The position numbers and the translations under genes were made by a program. From Acinetobacter oleivorans DR1 (lineage in GTDB: Bacteria; Pseudomonadota; Gammaproteobacteria; Pseudomonadales; Moraxellaceae), in the NCBI RefSeq assembly GCF_000196795.1, contig NC_014259.1, positions 2,976,001-3,040,000 of the forward strand: DNA of 64,000 nucleotides, given 5' to 3'. Below the pieces are notes generated by a model. That model saw only the letters and a program-made list of their open reading frames with translations. It did no database searches and was not told the DNA's origin. Positions within the stretch are counted from its first letter, which is position 1. Each line of letters opens with the position of its first letter. Shown here one piece after another: positions 63,040-64,000 of the stretch.

Positions 63040-63693
63040 TTATTTGTCTAAGATGTTGAACAAATCTTTTTGTACATCTTCAATTGTACGCAAGCCATCA
63101 AGCTTGTCATAAGTCGGTGCGTTCTCACCAGATGCAGCACGGCTTTGATAGAATCCAACCAATTGCTCAGTTTCTGTATGATAAGAAGCTAAACGTTTAC
63201 GGATTGTTTCTTCTTGGTCATCTGGACGTTGAACAAGATCTTCACCAGTTTCATCATCTTTACCTTCCACTTTAGGTGGATTGTAAACTGTATGATAAAC
63301 ACGGCCAGAAGCTGGATGCTGACGACGACCAGAAAGACGTTGTACGATTTCTTCGTCAGGAACATCAATTTCAATCACGTGATCAATGTTAATCCCTTCT
63401 TTTTCCAAAGCTTCAGCTTGTGGAATCGTACGTGGGAAACCATCGAAAATGCAGCCATTTACACAGTCAGGCTGAGCAATACGTTCTTTTACTAAACCGA
63501 TAATAAGTTCATCTGAAACCAAACCACCAGATTCCATTACACTTTTAGCTTTTAGACCTAATTCAGTACCTTCACGAATTGCAGCACGGAGCATATCACC
63601 GGTTGAAATTTGTGGGACATTGTAGCGCTTACAGATCAACTGAGCCTGAGTCCCTTTGCCTGCTCCAGGTGGTCCGAGTAAAATAATGCGCAT
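63040..63693 (-). CDS. adk: Adenylate kinase
   Basis: 217 residues from the ATG at 63693 (MRIILLGPPGAGKGTQ), with AGGA upstream. The frame opens five codons earlier. P-loop GPPGAGKGTQ, the AMP-binding DGFPRT near 84 and a full-length LID domain with HPASGRVYHTVYNPPK near 126-141. The LID lacks the zinc cysteines of Gram-positive enzymes. It balances AMP, ADP and ATP. Length is close to E. coli (214). Confidence 0.96.
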   Translation of the reverse strand: MRIILLGPPGAGKGTQAQLICKRYNVPQISTGDMLRAAIREGTELGLKAKSVMESGGLVSDELIIGLVKERIAQPDCVNGCIFDGFPRTIPQAEALEKEGINIDHVIEIDVPDEEIVQRLSGRRQHPASGRVYHTVYNPPKVEGKDDETGEDLVQRPDDQEETIRKRLASYHTETEQLVGFYQSRAASGENAPTYDKLDGLRTIEDVQKDLFNILDK

Positions 63694-63779
63694 AAAAAAC
63701 ATCCTCATTTAAAACAATGAATATGAAGTCCGGCAGAAAAAGTCTCGTTAATCTTCAATAGATCCTGCCCGACGTCGAA

Positions 63780-64000
63780 TTATAAGAAAGCCACAAACAA
63801 ATGTATTGTACCAGCAATAAATCCGGTTACCCCACCTAGTACAATAAGAATCCACTCATCCTCCTGAAATGCAGGACGCAATAAATTCTGAAACTCTTTT
63901 GGTGTCAGTTCGCGAATACGCTCTTTAAACATTTGAAAAATCTTCTGTGCCCGGCTTGCGTTCAGCGCTGGGTCACATACGGGTCCCATCGTAATTTCAA
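63780..64000 (-). CDS. DUF445-family membrane protein, C-terminal part
   Basis: The frame is open to the end of the window, so the start is missing. Only about 73 residues are seen. ITMGPVCDPALNASRAQ, then FKERIRELTPKEFQNLLRPAFQEDEW and a final transmembrane segment ILIVLGGVTGFIAGTIHLFV match the end of DUF445 proteins. Their function is not well defined, although some affect cell shape or envelope. It lies upstream of adk on the same strand. Confidence 0.78.
   Translation of the reverse strand, partial: EITMGPVCDPALNASRAQKIFQMFKERIRELTPKEFQNLLRPAFQEDEWILIVLGGVTGFIAGTIHLFVAFL

Noticed and set aside
1..64000. Search for CRISPR arrays, insertion sequences, integrases and T6SS structural genes
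   Set aside because: None found. The vgrG cassette and the tRNA-Ser repeats are the only mobile or secretion-linked traces.

Overview
The window is a low-GC gammaproteobacterial chromosome segment that I read as Acinetobacter, most likely the A. baumannii/calcoaceticus complex. This rests on the fused rnhA-dnaQ gene, the SutA-like protein, the META/DUF4377 lipoprotein, the T6SS vgrG cassette style and overall protein similarity recalled from that genus. No database search was possible. Most of the window is ordinary core chromosome. The accessory parts are at about 1.9-10.9 kb and 13.5-16.8 kb.

Layout. 0-1.8 kb: the end of an amino-acid permease gene and a small zinc-ribbon/glycine-zipper protein. 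1.9-7.8 kb (minus strand): a type VI secretion cassette in the order vgrG, DUF4123 chaperone, a 26-residue lipoprotein, an immunity-like lipoprotein and a DUF2235 (Tle-type) phospholipase effector. 8-10.4 kb: a secreted unknown, an unknown protein and a TetR regulator. 10.5-10.9 kb: a non-coding, strongly folded segment resembling the phage C4 antisense RNA. 11.2-13.4 kb: a YjgN-like DUF898 membrane protein and an M48 peptidase. 13.5-16.9 kb: a patch of degenerate direct repeats ending at tRNA-Ser(UGA). It holds an aromatic-ring FAD monooxygenase gene broken by an exact 26-bp tandem duplication.

16.9-35 kb: fadH, argG (with a terminator-like hairpin in its leader), a diguanylate cyclase, pyrC-rnt-tRNA-Glu, a frameshifted DUF2726 gene, an old-yellow-enzyme reductase with a perfect 18-bp operator-like palindrome, the yejABEF peptide ABC importer, and an MltD-type lytic transglycosylase with eight LysM repeats. 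35-46 kb: RNase HI-DnaQ fusion, a ChpA-N-terminus-like helical protein, nudC, a lipase-like hydrolase, yraP/yraN with divergent rsmI, the argP/argO lysine-arginine export pair, a cadR-type MerR regulator with its CDF metal exporter (19-bp-spacer promoter visible), and a SutA-like transcription factor.

46-64 kb: the ubiquinone hydroxylase/pepP/ygfB operon, a divergent coiled-coil protein with zapA, 6S RNA and ygfA (classical zapA-ssrS-ygfA order with three small genes inserted), lon, a candidate unannotated small RNA (promoter, three hairpins, U-tail) between lon and rlmH, ygiD-type dioxygenase, META/DUF4377 lipoprotein, gdhA, rsxB-like ferredoxin with nth, a 45-residue membrane protein, adk and the end of a DUF445 gene.

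No CRISPR array, insertion sequence, integrase or T6SS structural operon is visible. The observations most worth following are the C4-like element with its built-in complementary target, the tRNA-Ser-flanked island, the lon-rlmH intergenic RNA, the argG leader hairpin and the very small membrane or lipoproteins.
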